A stretch of DNA of 64,000 nt from JAEUMG01 sp046349315. GTDB taxonomy: Bacteria > Pseudomonadota > Alphaproteobacteria > Rhizobiales > Aestuariivirgaceae. The notes under the pieces were generated by a model. That model was given only the letters and a program-made list of their open reading frames with translations, was not told the DNA's origin and searched no databases. The stretch is from the NCBI GenBank assembly GCA_046349315.1, contig JAXMCQ010000015.1, positions 85,999 to 149,998 on the forward strand, read 5' to 3'. The translations under genes and the position numbers were made by a program. Of the stretch, positions 43,177-52,425 are shown in pieces (positions within the stretch are counted from its first letter, which is position 1; each line of letters opens with the position of its first letter).

Positions 43177-44420
43177 GCGAAGCGCGCATCGTCACCTTCG
43201 GCTGCCGGCTCAATGTCTATGAGTCGGAAGTCATGCGCGCCAAGATCGATGAAAGCGGACTCACGGATGCGATCGTCTTCAATACTTGCGCAGTGACGGC
43301 GGAAGCGACGCGCCAGGCGCGGCAGGCGATCCGCAAGGCGCGCCGCGACAACCCTGAAGCGCGCATCATCGTTACCGGCTGTGCGGCACAGATCGATCCC
43401 CAAAGCTTTGCGCAAATGAGCGAAGTCGATCTCGTACTCGGCAATGAGGAAAAGCTCAGAGGCGAAAGCTTCGGCCTCGGCCATACCGAGCGCGTTCGCG
43501 TCAACGACATCATGTCGGTGCGCGAGACCGCCGCCCACATGCTCGATGCCTTCAGCGAGCGTACGCGCGCCTTCGTCCAAATCCAGAATGGCTGCGATCA
43601 CCGCTGCACGTTCTGCGTCATTCCCTTCGGCCGCGGCAATTCGCGCTCCGTGCCGGCCGGCGAAGCGGTGGAGCAGGTGCGCCGCCTCGTCGCCAATGGC
43701 TATAGCGAGATCGTGCTGTCGGGCGTTGACATCACGTCGTGGGGCGCCGATCTGCCCGGAAAGCCGAAGCTCGGCAATCTCGTACGGCGTATGCTCAAGC
43801 TCGTGCCGGAACTCAAGCGCTTGCGACTCTCCTCAATCGATTCGATCGAAGCGGACGAAGAACTCGTGCAAGCCTTCGCCGAAGAACAGCGCCTGATGCC
43901 GCATGTGCATCTGTCGCTCCAGTCGGGCGACGACATGATCTTAAAGCGCATGAAGCGGCGGCATTCGCGCAAGGATTCGATCGCCTTTTGCGAGCGCCTG
44001 CGCAATCTTCGTCCCGACATCACCTTCGGTGCCGACATCATTGCGGGCTTTCCGACCGAGACAGATGCGATGTTCGACAATTCGCTCATGCTCGCCGATG
44101 AGTGCGATCTGACCTATCTCCATGTCTTTCCCTTCTCGGCGAGGCCCGGCACGCCGGCGGCGCGCATGCCGCAGCTCGAAAAGACGGTGATCAAGGAACG
44201 TGCCGGCCGCTTGCGCGCCAAGGGCGAGAAGAAGCTCCATGATTTTCTCGCTCGCGAAGTCGGGGCGAGGCGCTCGGTGCTCGTCGAGACCGAGGAGCGC
44301 GGGCGCACCGAGCATTATGCGCCGGTGCGCTTTGCGCAAGCGATGCGGCCCGGCGCCATCGTCACTGCCACCGTCACCGGCCACCGGCCCGGGCATCTTG
44401 AGGTTCGCCCCGGCGCATGA
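43173..44420 (+). CDS. mtaB: tRNA t6A37 methylthiotransferase MtaB
   Basis: 415 residues; a radical-SAM enzyme that adds a methylthio group to t6A37 in tRNA. The N-terminal MTTase domain has cluster cysteines near 11, 39 and 70 (FGCRLN, FNTCAVT, VTGCAAQ); the radical-SAM cluster is CDHRCTFCVIPFGRG (Cys 141, 145, 148); a C-terminal TRAM-like domain ends the protein. ATG 43173 overlaps the dapF stop; the reading frame upstream of it is a shadow of dapF. Confidence 0.93.
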   Translation: MSEARIVTFGCRLNVYESEVMRAKIDESGLTDAIVFNTCAVTAEATRQARQAIRKARRDNPEARIIVTGCAAQIDPQSFAQMSEVDLVLGNEEKLRGESFGLGHTERVRVNDIMSVRETAAHMLDAFSERTRAFVQIQNGCDHRCTFCVIPFGRGNSRSVPAGEAVEQVRRLVANGYSEIVLSGVDITSWGADLPGKPKLGNLVRRMLKLVPELKRLRLSSIDSIEADEELVQAFAEEQRLMPHVHLSLQSGDDMILKRMKRRHSRKDSIAFCERLRNLRPDITFGADIIAGFPTETDAMFDNSLMLADECDLTYLHVFPFSARPGTPAARMPQLEKTVIKERAGRLRAKGEKKLHDFLAREVGARRSVLVETEERGRTEHYAPVRFAQAMRPGAIVTATVTGHRPGHLEVRPGA

Positions 44421-45448
44421 GCGGGTTTCTCAAGTCTCTCTTCCGGCGCAATCGCGACGTCGAGGAGACGGCCGAGGCCGTCGCTGTTCTGGAACCCGCA
44501 GCACCTGCCGCTTCGGAGGCGCCGCAGGAGCAGCGCAGCTGGTTCGGCAAGCTGACCGAGGGCCTTGCCAAATCCTCGAAGTCACTGACCGGTTCGATCT
44601 CTGCGATCTTCACTAAGCGAAAGCTCGATGCGACCACACTTGGCGAGCTCGAAGACGCACTGATTGCTGCCGATCTCGGCGTCGCCACCAGCGAGCGCAT
44701 CATCAAGGCCATTTCCGGCGGACGCTATGACCGTGAAATCGCGCCCGAAGACGTGCGCAAGGTGCTGTCCGAAGAAATCGTCAAGGTTCTCAAACCGGTC
44801 GAAGTGCCGCTCGATTTCCGTGGGCAAAAGCCCTTCGTGGTGCTGGTCGTAGGCGTCAACGGCTCGGGCAAGACCACGACCATCGGCAAGCTCGGCGCCA
44901 TCGCGCAGCGCGAAGGGCTCAAGGTCATGTTCGCCGCATGCGATACGTTCCGTGCCGCGGCGATCGATCAATTGCAGGTATGGAGCGAACGCACCGGGGC
45001 GCGGCTCGTATCGCGGCCGCCGGGAGCCGATGCGGCCGGACTTGCCTTCGATGCGCTCACCGAAGCCAAGGCCGAGCAGGCCGACATCCTTTTCGTCGAT
45101 ACGGCCGGGCGGCTACAGAACAAGGCCGGGCTCATGGCCGAGCTCGACAAGATCGTCCGTGTCCTGAAGAAAATCGATGCCAGCGCTCCCAATGCGGTAT
45201 TGCTGGTGCTCGATGCGACGACCGGGCAGAATGCCATGACCCAGGCGGAGGCCTTCGCCAAGATTGCGGGAGTGACCGGCATTATCATGACCAAGCTCGA
45301 TGGAACGGCGCGCGGCGGGATCCTGGTCGCCATTGCCGAGCGCTTCAAAATCCCTGTCCACGCCATCGGCATCGGCGAGCAGATCGAGGATCTGCAACCT
45401 TTCGATGCCGAGGCCTTCGCTTCTGCCATTGCTGGAGGTGCTGGTTGA
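44417..45448 (+). CDS. ftsY: Signal recognition particle receptor FtsY
   Basis: 343 residues. A short acidic, alanine-rich N-terminus (about 14-40) is followed by the NG domain with GVNGSGKTTTIGKLG (from 146), CDTFRAAAIDQL, FVDTAGRLQNK and TKLDGTARGG. It docks Ffh-bound ribosomes at the membrane. Start overlaps mtaB by 4 bases and its stop overlaps ispZ (TGATG). Confidence 0.97.
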   Translation: MSGFLKSLFRRNRDVEETAEAVAVLEPAAPAASEAPQEQRSWFGKLTEGLAKSSKSLTGSISAIFTKRKLDATTLGELEDALIAADLGVATSERIIKAISGGRYDREIAPEDVRKVLSEEIVKVLKPVEVPLDFRGQKPFVVLVVGVNGSGKTTTIGKLGAIAQREGLKVMFAACDTFRAAAIDQLQVWSERTGARLVSRPPGADAAGLAFDALTEAKAEQADILFVDTAGRLQNKAGLMAELDKIVRVLKKIDASAPNAVLLVLDATTGQNAMTQAEAFAKIAGVTGIIMTKLDGTARGGILVAIAERFKIPVHAIGIGEQIEDLQPFDAEAFASAIAGGAG

Positions 45449-45996
45449 TGCCGCCGCTCGTCAAACTCCTGGTCGAGGTCGGACCACTCGTTGCCTTCTT
45501 CGCCGCCAACTGGCTGGGCGGCATTTTCTGGGGCACCGGTATCTTCATGGCAGCGACCACGGCAGCGCTGGTCATCTCCTGGGGATTGACGCGCAAGCTT
45601 GCAGTGATGCCACTGGTCAGCGCCGGTTTCGTCGGCGTCTTCGGCGGATTGACACTGTGGCTCCATGACGACACTTTCATCAAAGTCAAGGTGACCTTGA
45701 TCAACGCACTGTTCGGATGCGCGCTTCTGGGCGGATTGTTCTTCGGCCAGCTTTTTCTCAAGCTGGTCATGGGCGAAGCGGTGCGCATGACGGATGAGGG
45801 CTGGCGCAAGCTCACCGTGCGCTGGGCGATCTTCTTCTTCGCGATGGCGATCCTCAACGAGTTCGTCTGGCGCACCCAATCCGATGATTTCTGGGTGAAT
45901 TTCAAGGTCTTCGGGCTCTTGCCGATCTCGCTTATCTTCGCCTTCGCGCAGGCGCCCTTGATGACCCGCTACATGATCGAGGAGCCGAGCCAGTAG
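45448..45996 (+). CDS. ispZ: Inner membrane septation protein A (YciB/IspZ)
   Basis: 182 residues, five to six membrane helices, opening LLVEVGPLVAFFAANWLGGIFWG and containing KLTVRWAIFFFAMAILNEFVWR and SDDFWVNFKVFG, the YciB family signature. It supports cell envelope and division functions. ATG 45448 overlaps the ftsY stop. The ftsY-ispZ pairing is typical of Rhizobiales. Confidence 0.94.
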   Translation: MPPLVKLLVEVGPLVAFFAANWLGGIFWGTGIFMAATTAALVISWGLTRKLAVMPLVSAGFVGVFGGLTLWLHDDTFIKVKVTLINALFGCALLGGLFFGQLFLKLVMGEAVRMTDEGWRKLTVRWAIFFFAMAILNEFVWRTQSDDFWVNFKVFGLLPISLIFAFAQAPLMTRYMIEEPSQ

Positions 45997-46030
45997 GTTC
46001 GGCGACACTGTCAGCATACTGCCGAATCCG

Positions 46031-46046
46031 CCGGACGGAGGTCCGG
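46031..46046 (+). terminator. Hairpin after the dapF-ispZ operon
   Basis: CCGGAC-GGAG-GTCCGG, a 6-bp stem with 4-base loop 35 bases after ispZ. No T-run follows, so it is a weak terminator candidate. Confidence 0.35.
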
Positions 46047-46282
46047 TGTCCCATCCGTATAAGGATGATCGTGACAGGGGCGTTGCAGTGCACAAGCGCT
46101 CCACATGATTCCACTTGCAGGCCATTCTATGACTCGCTACCAAACACAAGTTTTGGACGGGCATGGATGCGGGCTATGCGACGCCAGGGGCAGGGGAATC
46201 GGGCGGCGTATTTACTTTCAGCCAAATCGAGCGCCGTTCGCGGCAGGGCAAGAGGCTTGCCCTCCGCAGGAGCAAGGGGTCG

Positions 46283-46786
46283 ATGACAGGCAACAGCAAG
46301 GACGTCAAACAACTTACGCGATCGCCCTATCATCTGCTGAAGCGGGCGGCGCAGTATGCGGCTCATATCTATATGGGCGAAGTCGGGAAGTCAGGTCTGA
46401 CACAGCGCCAGTTCACGGTGCTGCTGGCGGTTGATCAGAATGACGGCATCAGCCAGACGGCACTGGTCAAGATGACCGGCATCGATCGTTCGACGCTTGC
46501 CGATCTGGTGGCGCGCCTTCTCGCGCAGGGCTATCTGCAGCGCCGTCGTACCAAGGATGATGGACGCACTAATTCGATTCGCATCACCACGGCGGGCAAG
46601 AAAGTGCTGAAGGCGGCCCAGCCCGGCGCGGATGAGGTCGACAAGCAGATCTTGGCGATGATCGCGCCGGCCGATCGCCGGTCCTTCGGCGAGTGTCTCG
46701 GCTTGCTCGCAAGCCAGATGGACAAGATCGAGGAGCGAGAGCCGGCGCGTCCGGTGCGCAAGATCAAGGCGCGTCGGCGCGCCTGA
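46283..46786 (+). CDS. MarR family transcriptional regulator
   Basis: 167 residues with the winged-helix segment LTQRQFTVLLAVDQNDGISQTALVKMTGIDRSTLADLVARLLAQGYLQRRR and the wing DDGRTNSIRITTAGKK (quoted here in parts of the domain: FTVLLAVDQNDGIS, DRSTLADLVARLL). The C-terminus is basic (KIKARRRA). ATG 46283 with AAGGGG upstream is preferred to the longer frame from 46163. Target unknown; it converges on ccmG. Confidence 0.88.
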   Translation: MTGNSKDVKQLTRSPYHLLKRAAQYAAHIYMGEVGKSGLTQRQFTVLLAVDQNDGISQTALVKMTGIDRSTLADLVARLLAQGYLQRRRTKDDGRTNSIRITTAGKKVLKAAQPGADEVDKQILAMIAPADRRSFGECLGLLASQMDKIEEREPARPVRKIKARRRA

Positions 46787-46795
46787 ATCAAGAAC

Positions 46796-47398
46796 TCAGG
46801 GTGAAGGCGGAGGCAGCGGCTTCTTCGCCTTCTCGATCTCACGCGGCAGCACGTCGCGGATCGCCTCTTCGGTCAAGGCACCGATCAATTTGAAGCGGAT
46901 GAAGCCCTCACCATCGACGATGAAGGTTTCGGGCACGCCATAGACGCCCCAGTCCACCGAGACGCGACCGGTCGTATCGGCGCCGACCGCGGCAAAGGGC
47001 TCGCCCAATGTGCCGAGGAAGCGGGCGGCGTTCTCAGGATCGTCCTTCTGGTTGATACCGACGAGGCGGATGTCGGGCCTCTGCGAAAGCTCCATCAGCA
47101 AGGGATGTTCTTGCCGGCAGGGCGCGCACCAGGATGCCCACACATTGACGATACTGACCTCACCTTGCTTCAGATCCTGCGAGGAAAGGCCCTTGACCGG
47201 CTGGCCGTCGCGCATAAGTCCCGTAACCGGAGGCAATGAAAATTCCGGCGCCGGCTTGTTGACGAGGACCGAGGGGATTTCGGACGGGTTGCCCGAAAGC
47301 CCGCGCCAGAAGATCGCCGCCAGGCCTAAAAATGCGATGAGCGGAATGAGCGGCAGCCAGGACCGCCGCCGCGTCGGGACAGTCGTCTCACTCGCCAT
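46796..47398 (-). CDS. ccmG: Cytochrome c biogenesis thioredoxin CcmG/DsbE
   Basis: 200 residues: N-terminal anchor (WLPLIPLIAFLGLAAIFW), then a periplasmic thioredoxin fold with WASWCAPCRQEHP and the cis-proline region GVYGVPETFIVDGEG. It reduces apocytochrome c cysteines before heme attachment. Start 47398 overlaps ccmD by 11 bases. Confidence 0.95.
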   Translation of the reverse strand: MASETTVPTRRRSWLPLIPLIAFLGLAAIFWRGLSGNPSEIPSVLVNKPAPEFSLPPVTGLMRDGQPVKGLSSQDLKQGEVSIVNVWASWCAPCRQEHPLLMELSQRPDIRLVGINQKDDPENAARFLGTLGEPFAAVGADTTGRVSVDWGVYGVPETFIVDGEGFIRFKLIGALTEEAIRDVLPREIEKAKKPLPPPSP

Positions 47399-47543
47399 TG
47401 CCGCCTCCCGCCTCGAGCTTTGCCAATTCGCGCTTGAGCCGGCGATCGCGCCGCAGGATCGCAAACGCCAGCAGCAGAAAGGCAATTGCTGTCACTGCGT
47501 AAGACGCGACGACGTAATCGATATGGGCGGCGGAAAAATCCAT
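47388..47543 (-). CDS. ccmD: Heme exporter protein CcmD
   Basis: 51 residues: acidic short start MDFSAAHIDYVVASY, one membrane helix (AVTAIAFLLLAFAIL) and a basic tail RRDRRLKRELAKLE. Position between ccmC and ccmG, TGATG overlap with ccmC and size all fit CcmD, which helps release holo-CcmE from the CcmABC complex. Confidence 0.9.
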   Translation of the reverse strand: MDFSAAHIDYVVASYAVTAIAFLLLAFAILRRDRRLKRELAKLEAGGGNGE

Positions 47544-48268
47544 CAGCGTCTGCTGATCTCGACAAGTTTCAAAGCGCGAATGCGGCGCGCTGAAATTTCA
47601 GCACGCATGGCGGTGAAGTGCAGCGCCAGGAAGAGCGCCATATAGGCGAGGCCCATGATGAGGAGCGGCACGAGCATCGAAGCAGCTATGGTCGGGCCGC
47701 CCATGCGGAAGACGCTCGCCGGCTGGTGCAATGAATTCCACCAGTCGACCGAGAATTTGACGATCGGCACATTGACGAAGCCGACGAGTGCGATGATCCG
47801 GGCGATGGCGGCGGCGCGATGTGGATCATCGATTGCCTGCCACACCGCGATGTAGCCCAGATAGAGCAGAAACAACACGAACATCGAGGTCAATCGTGCA
47901 TCCCACACCCACCAGGCGCCCCACATTGGCTTGCCCCAGAGCGATCCCGTGACGAGTGCGAGGAAGCAGAAGGCAGCACCGATCGGCGCTGCGGTGCGCG
48001 CGGCAACATCGGCAAGCGGATGGCGGAAAATGATCGCCACTGCGCTGGCAGCCGCCATGATTGTGTAGATCACGAGTGCCATCCAGGCGGCTGGCACATG
48101 CACATACATGATGCGCACGGTTTCGCCCTGCTGGTAGTCGGCGGGCGATGTGACGAGCGCCAGATAGAGCCCGATTGCGAAAAGCGCAAATGTTGCTCCC
48201 CACAGCCAGGGCAGAACCGCGTTGGCGAACTTCAGGAAAGTTCCGGGATTGGCGAAGCGCTGGATCAT
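47543..48268 (-). CDS. ccmC: Heme exporter protein CcmC
   Basis: 241 residues with six membrane helices and the tryptophan-rich heme-handling motif WGAWWVWDARLTS; flanking histidines are in YVHVPAAW and HQPASVF. It loads heme onto CcmE. Order ccmA-B-C-D-G on this strand is the usual one; ccmE/F/H are not in the window. Confidence 0.95.
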   Translation of the reverse strand: MIQRFANPGTFLKFANAVLPWLWGATFALFAIGLYLALVTSPADYQQGETVRIMYVHVPAAWMALVIYTIMAAASAVAIIFRHPLADVAARTAAPIGAAFCFLALVTGSLWGKPMWGAWWVWDARLTSMFVLFLLYLGYIAVWQAIDDPHRAAAIARIIALVGFVNVPIVKFSVDWWNSLHQPASVFRMGGPTIAASMLVPLLIMGLAYMALFLALHFTAMRAEISARRIRALKLVEISRR

Positions 48269-48291
48269 GGGCGGGGCTTAGTCCTCCATAC

Positions 48292-48960
48292 CTATCTCAG
48301 ATAGGCGCGCAATGCCGCAGCCGAAGCGAGCGGTGCCAGCACGAGGGCGGCGAGGCCGAGCGCCGCCAGGATGAGGAGCGAGGGGGTTGCGATATCGGGA
48401 CCGGCACCCGTGCCCTGGCTCGCCGCCATGCCGAAGATCAAAACCGGGATATAAAGCGGCAGCACCAGGATCGAGACGAGCAGCCCGCCGCGCCGCAAGC
48501 CCACCGTTACCGCCGCAGCAATCGCGGCAATCAAAGACAGGCTCGTCGAACCGACAATCATGGCGAGCATGAGGGCGGGAATGGCCCCAGGCGGCAGGGA
48601 GATGAGGATGCCGAGCAACGGAGCGACAATGGCGAGCGGCAGCGAGGTGGTCAGCCAATGGGCGAGCGCCTTGATGAAGGCGGCGATCTCGAGCGGCACC
48701 GGGCTCATCGCCATGATCTCGAGCGAGCCATCGTCGTAATCGGGCTGGAATATGCGATCCGCCGACAGCAAAACGGCAAGCAGCAGCACGATCCACAGGA
48801 ACCCCGGGGCGATCCTTTGCAGGGTCTGCTGGTCGGGACCGAGTCCGATCGGCAGCAGCACGATCACCGCCAGCAGAAAGCCGAGTGCCGTACCGGCGCC
48901 GCCGCCATGGCGCAGCGCGAGCTTGATGTCGCGGCTAAGCAAGCTGAGCAGAACCTTCAC
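48292..48960 (-). CDS. ccmB: Heme exporter protein CcmB
   Basis: 222 residues, six membrane helices, opening LLSRDIKLALRHGGGAGTALGFLLAVI (in parts) and containing DYDDGSLEIMAMSPVPLEIAAFIKALAHW, the CcmB signature. Membrane partner of CcmA in the complex. Start overlaps ccmA by 4 bases. Confidence 0.94.
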   Translation of the reverse strand: MKVLLSLLSRDIKLALRHGGGAGTALGFLLAVIVLLPIGLGPDQQTLQRIAPGFLWIVLLLAVLLSADRIFQPDYDDGSLEIMAMSPVPLEIAAFIKALAHWLTTSLPLAIVAPLLGILISLPPGAIPALMLAMIVGSTSLSLIAAIAAAVTVGLRRGGLLVSILVLPLYIPVLIFGMAASQGTGAGPDIATPSLLILAALGLAALVLAPLASAAALRAYLR

Positions 48961-49556
48961 GTGCGCGGCTCCAGGTGCAAGCTTTGCTGCGGCTCAAGAC
49001 CAAGCGTTCCATGGGTCGCGGCAATGGCAAGGCCGCCTTCGGCAAGATGCGCCGTGATCGCCGCGGCGAGGCGTTGCTGCGAGTGCGCATCGAGCCCGGT
49101 CGTCGGCTCATCGAGCAGCCACAAGACGCGCTTGACGAGGCAAAGCCGCGACAGGGCCAGACGCCGGCGCTGGCCGGCAGAGAGAAGCTGCGCCGGATAG
49201 TCGGCGAGAGCGGCGAGATCGAAACTCGCCAATGCGGCATCGAGGTCGCCGCCGCCCAGATAGTTGCCCCAGAATTCGAGGTTTTCCCTGACCGTCAAAG
49301 AGAGCTTGATCGCCTCGCGATGCGCGACCAGGTGGCTGTGCTGGCCGACGCTCAGATCCTGGTGCCGGCCGTCCAGTTCGATCGTGCCGGAATCGGGGTC
49401 TGCCAGTCCGGCGATCAGGCGCAGGAGCGAGGTCTTGCCGGTCCCGTTCGCACCGGTCAGCGCCAGCAATTCGCCAGCACCCAAGGCGAAGCTCAGGCCC
49501 GTAAAGAGCAGGCGGCCGCTCCTTTCGCAGGCGATGTTCTCGACTCGTAGCTGCAT
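48957..49556 (-). CDS. ccmA: Heme ABC exporter ATP-binding protein CcmA
   Basis: 199 residues with Walker A GANGTGKTSLLR, signature LSAGQRRRLALSRL and Walker B LWLLDEPTTGLD. Start 49556 (MQLRVENIACERSG) is preferred over 21 extra upstream codons. ATP hydrolysis drives release of holo-CcmE. Divergent from acnA. Confidence 0.95.
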   Translation of the reverse strand: MQLRVENIACERSGRLLFTGLSFALGAGELLALTGANGTGKTSLLRLIAGLADPDSGTIELDGRHQDLSVGQHSHLVAHREAIKLSLTVRENLEFWGNYLGGGDLDAALASFDLAALADYPAQLLSAGQRRRLALSRLCLVKRVLWLLDEPTTGLDAHSQQRLAAAITAHLAEGGLAIAATHGTLGLEPQQSLHLEPRT

Positions 49557-49645
49557 GGCATTAGGCCTTAGCAGCACTGGTTTCGCGCTGCAAAACCGAC
49601 TATAGGCTGCCGCCAGCACCCCCGTGAGCCCGCAGGAAAGCCTCT

Positions 49646-52354
49646 ATGACCGCGACTACTCTCGATTCCTTCCGTTGTCGCAAGACGCTGAAGGTCGGCA
49701 GCAAGACCTATGCCTATTACAGCCTCAAGGCAGCCGAGAAGAACGGCCTCGCCGGCATCTCGCGACTGCCCTATTCGCTGAAGGTGCTCATCGAAAACCT
49801 GCTGCGCCACGAGGATGGCCGTTCCGTCACCCGCGACGACATCGTGAGCGTCGTCAATTGGCTCGACAATCGCGGCAAGACCGAAGCCGAAATCGCCTTC
49901 CGCCCGGCGCGCGTGTTGATGCAGGATTTCACCGGCGTTCCGGCGGTGGTCGATCTCGCCGCGATGCGCGATGCCATGGCAAAGCTCGGGCAAGACCCTA
50001 AGAAGATCAATCCGCTCGCGCCTGTCGATCTCGTCATCGACCACTCGGTCATGGTCGACTTCTTCGCGACGTCGAAGGCTTTCAAGCTCAATGTCGAGCT
50101 CGAATATGACCGCAACAGCGAGCGCTATACTTTCCTCAAATGGGGCCAGGGCGCCTTCGACAATTTCCGCGTCGTGCCGCCTGGCACCGGCATTTGCCAC
50201 CAGGTCAATCTCGAATATCTCGCCCGCACGGTGTGGACCAAGAAAGAGAAGGTCGGCGCCAAGACGGTCGAAGTCGCCTATCCCGATACGCTGGTCGGCA
50301 CCGACAGCCACACGACCATGGTCAACGGGCTTGCAGTGCTCGGCTGGGGCGTCGGCGGCATCGAAGCGGAAGCGGCCATGCTCGGCCAGCCGATCTCCAT
50401 GCTCATCCCGGAAGTGATCGGCTTCCGGCTCGACGGCAAGCTTCGCCATGGCACGACCGCCACCGATCTCGTCCTCACCGTCACGCAGATGCTGCGCAAG
50501 AAGGGCGTGGTCGGAAAATTCGTCGAGTTCTACGGGCCGGGCCTCGCCAATCTTTCTCTCGAAGACATGGCGACGATTGCCAATATGGCACCCGAATATG
50601 GCGCAACCTGCGGGTTCTTCCCGGTCAGTGCCGAAACGCTTGCCTATCTCAAGGGTACCGCACGGCCGGCGGCCCAGATCGCGTTGGTCGAGGCCTATGC
50701 CAAGGCGCAAGGCATGTTGTGGACGCCGAAAGCCGTCGAGCCCGTCTTCACCGACACATTGTCGCTCAATCTCTCCGAAGTTGAATCCTCGATCGCCGGG
50801 CCTAAGCGCCCGCAGGACCGCGTGGCAGTCGCCCAGGCCGGCGCCAATTTCGCCAAGGTGTTGGCTGACGAATTCAAGAAGGCAGAGACGGCGCGTTCGC
50901 GCTATCTGGTCGGAGGTGCCAATTACGACCTGGGTCATGGCGATGTGGTGATTGCCGCGATCACGTCATGCACCAATACGTCGAACCCGTCGGTGATGAT
51001 GGCGGCGGGACTCCTCGCTCGCAATGCGGTGAAGAAGGGCCTCACCGTCAAGCCATGGGTCAAGACCTCGCTTGCTCCCGGCAGCCAGGTCGTTACCGAG
51101 TATTTCAAATCCTCAGGGCTTCAGAAGGATCTCGATAAGCTCGGCTTCGATCTCGTCGGCTATGGCTGCACCACCTGCATCGGCAATTCCGGGCCATTGC
51201 CCGAGCCGATTTCGGATGCCATCCACAAGAACGATCTCGTTGCCGCCGCGGTATTGTCGGGCAATCGCAATTTCGAAGGCCGCGTCAATCCGGATGTGCG
51301 TGCGAACTACCTCGCTTCGCCGCCACTGGTCGTTGCCTATGCCTTGGCGGGCAGCATGTTCGTCGATTTCGCCAAGGACCCGATCGGCCATGACCGCAAG
51401 GGCGCGCCGGTCTACCTGCATGACATCTGGCCGAGCCCTGAGGAAGTGGCGGCGCAGGTGAGAAAGCATGTAACGCGAAAGGCCTTCGCCAGCCGCTACA
51501 AGGACGTGTTCAAGGGCGATGCCGAATGGCGCAAGATCAAGGTCGAAGGCGGCCTCACCTATAAGTGGAGCATGGGATCGACCTATGTTCAGAACCCGCC
51601 CTATTTCGAAGGCATGAGCCTCACGCCCGCGCCGGTCGAGAATATCGCCAATGCGCGCATCCTCGGCCTCTTCCTCGATTCGATCACCACCGACCATATT
51701 TCACCTGCCGGCAATATCAGCGAGAGGAGCCCGGCAGGCGCCTATCTCGTCGAACACCAGGTGCCGGCGCGCGACTTCAACTCCTATGGCGCAAGGCGCG
51801 GCAATCACGAAGTCATGATGCGTGGCACCTTCGCCAATATCCGCATCAAGAATCAAATGGTCCCTGGCGTCGAAGGCGGCGTTACCATTCATTACCCATC
51901 GGCGGCGATGATGCCGATCTATGACGCGGCGATGAAGTACAAGAAGGAAGGCGTTCCCCTCGTCATCTTCGCCGGCAAGGAATATGGCACAGGCTCATCG
52001 CGCGACTGGGCGGCCAAGGGCACCAGGCTCCTCGGTGTGCGCGCCGTCGTCGCGCAATCCTTCGAGCGCATCCACCGCTCCAACCTTATCGGCATGGGCG
52101 TTTTGCCCTTGCAGTTCAAGGAAGGTGAAAGCTGGAAGGAACTGGGCCTTACCGGCGATGAGATCGTGTCGATCGCCGGTATCGCCGGCGATCTCAAGCC
52201 GCGCTCCATGCTGGCGGTCGAGATCCGCAAGCCTGAAGGTAATTTGCGCGTGGTTGATGCCTTGTGCCGCATCGATACGCTGGATGAGCTCGATTACTTC
52301 AATAATGGCGGCATCATGCCTTATGTGTTGCGGAATCTGGCCAAGGCGGCGTGA
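49646..52354 (+). CDS. acnA: Aconitate hydratase A
   Basis: 902 residues, the usual AcnA length; isomerises citrate and isocitrate in the TCA cycle. Cluster cysteines are in TSCTNTSNPSVM and GCTTCIGNSGPLPE; GTDSHTTMVNGL, SGNRNFEGRVNPD and the C-terminal EYGTGSSRDWAAKG active-site loop are intact. It may also act as an RNA-binding regulator when apo, as known for the family. It is followed by a DUF1223 gene, a common Rhizobiales arrangement. Confidence 0.97.
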   Translation: MTATTLDSFRCRKTLKVGSKTYAYYSLKAAEKNGLAGISRLPYSLKVLIENLLRHEDGRSVTRDDIVSVVNWLDNRGKTEAEIAFRPARVLMQDFTGVPAVVDLAAMRDAMAKLGQDPKKINPLAPVDLVIDHSVMVDFFATSKAFKLNVELEYDRNSERYTFLKWGQGAFDNFRVVPPGTGICHQVNLEYLARTVWTKKEKVGAKTVEVAYPDTLVGTDSHTTMVNGLAVLGWGVGGIEAEAAMLGQPISMLIPEVIGFRLDGKLRHGTTATDLVLTVTQMLRKKGVVGKFVEFYGPGLANLSLEDMATIANMAPEYGATCGFFPVSAETLAYLKGTARPAAQIALVEAYAKAQGMLWTPKAVEPVFTDTLSLNLSEVESSIAGPKRPQDRVAVAQAGANFAKVLADEFKKAETARSRYLVGGANYDLGHGDVVIAAITSCTNTSNPSVMMAAGLLARNAVKKGLTVKPWVKTSLAPGSQVVTEYFKSSGLQKDLDKLGFDLVGYGCTTCIGNSGPLPEPISDAIHKNDLVAAAVLSGNRNFEGRVNPDVRANYLASPPLVVAYALAGSMFVDFAKDPIGHDRKGAPVYLHDIWPSPEEVAAQVRKHVTRKAFASRYKDVFKGDAEWRKIKVEGGLTYKWSMGSTYVQNPPYFEGMSLTPAPVENIANARILGLFLDSITTDHISPAGNISERSPAGAYLVEHQVPARDFNSYGARRGNHEVMMRGTFANIRIKNQMVPGVEGGVTIHYPSAAMMPIYDAAMKYKKEGVPLVIFAGKEYGTGSSRDWAAKGTRLLGVRAVVAQSFERIHRSNLIGMGVLPLQFKEGESWKELGLTGDEIVSIAGIAGDLKPRSMLAVEIRKPEGNLRVVDALCRIDTLDELDYFNNGGIMPYVLRNLAKAA

Positions 52355-52425
52355 CAACGGATTCGTGATACCGTCTCACCCGATCGTGACTCGCTGTTGC
52401 GCGCAGCTTTCGACATAGAGAGGCT

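Noticed and set aside
49568..50938. A 456-codon leftward frame within acnA
   Set aside because: Antisense shadow of aconitase; acnA is intact on the other strand.
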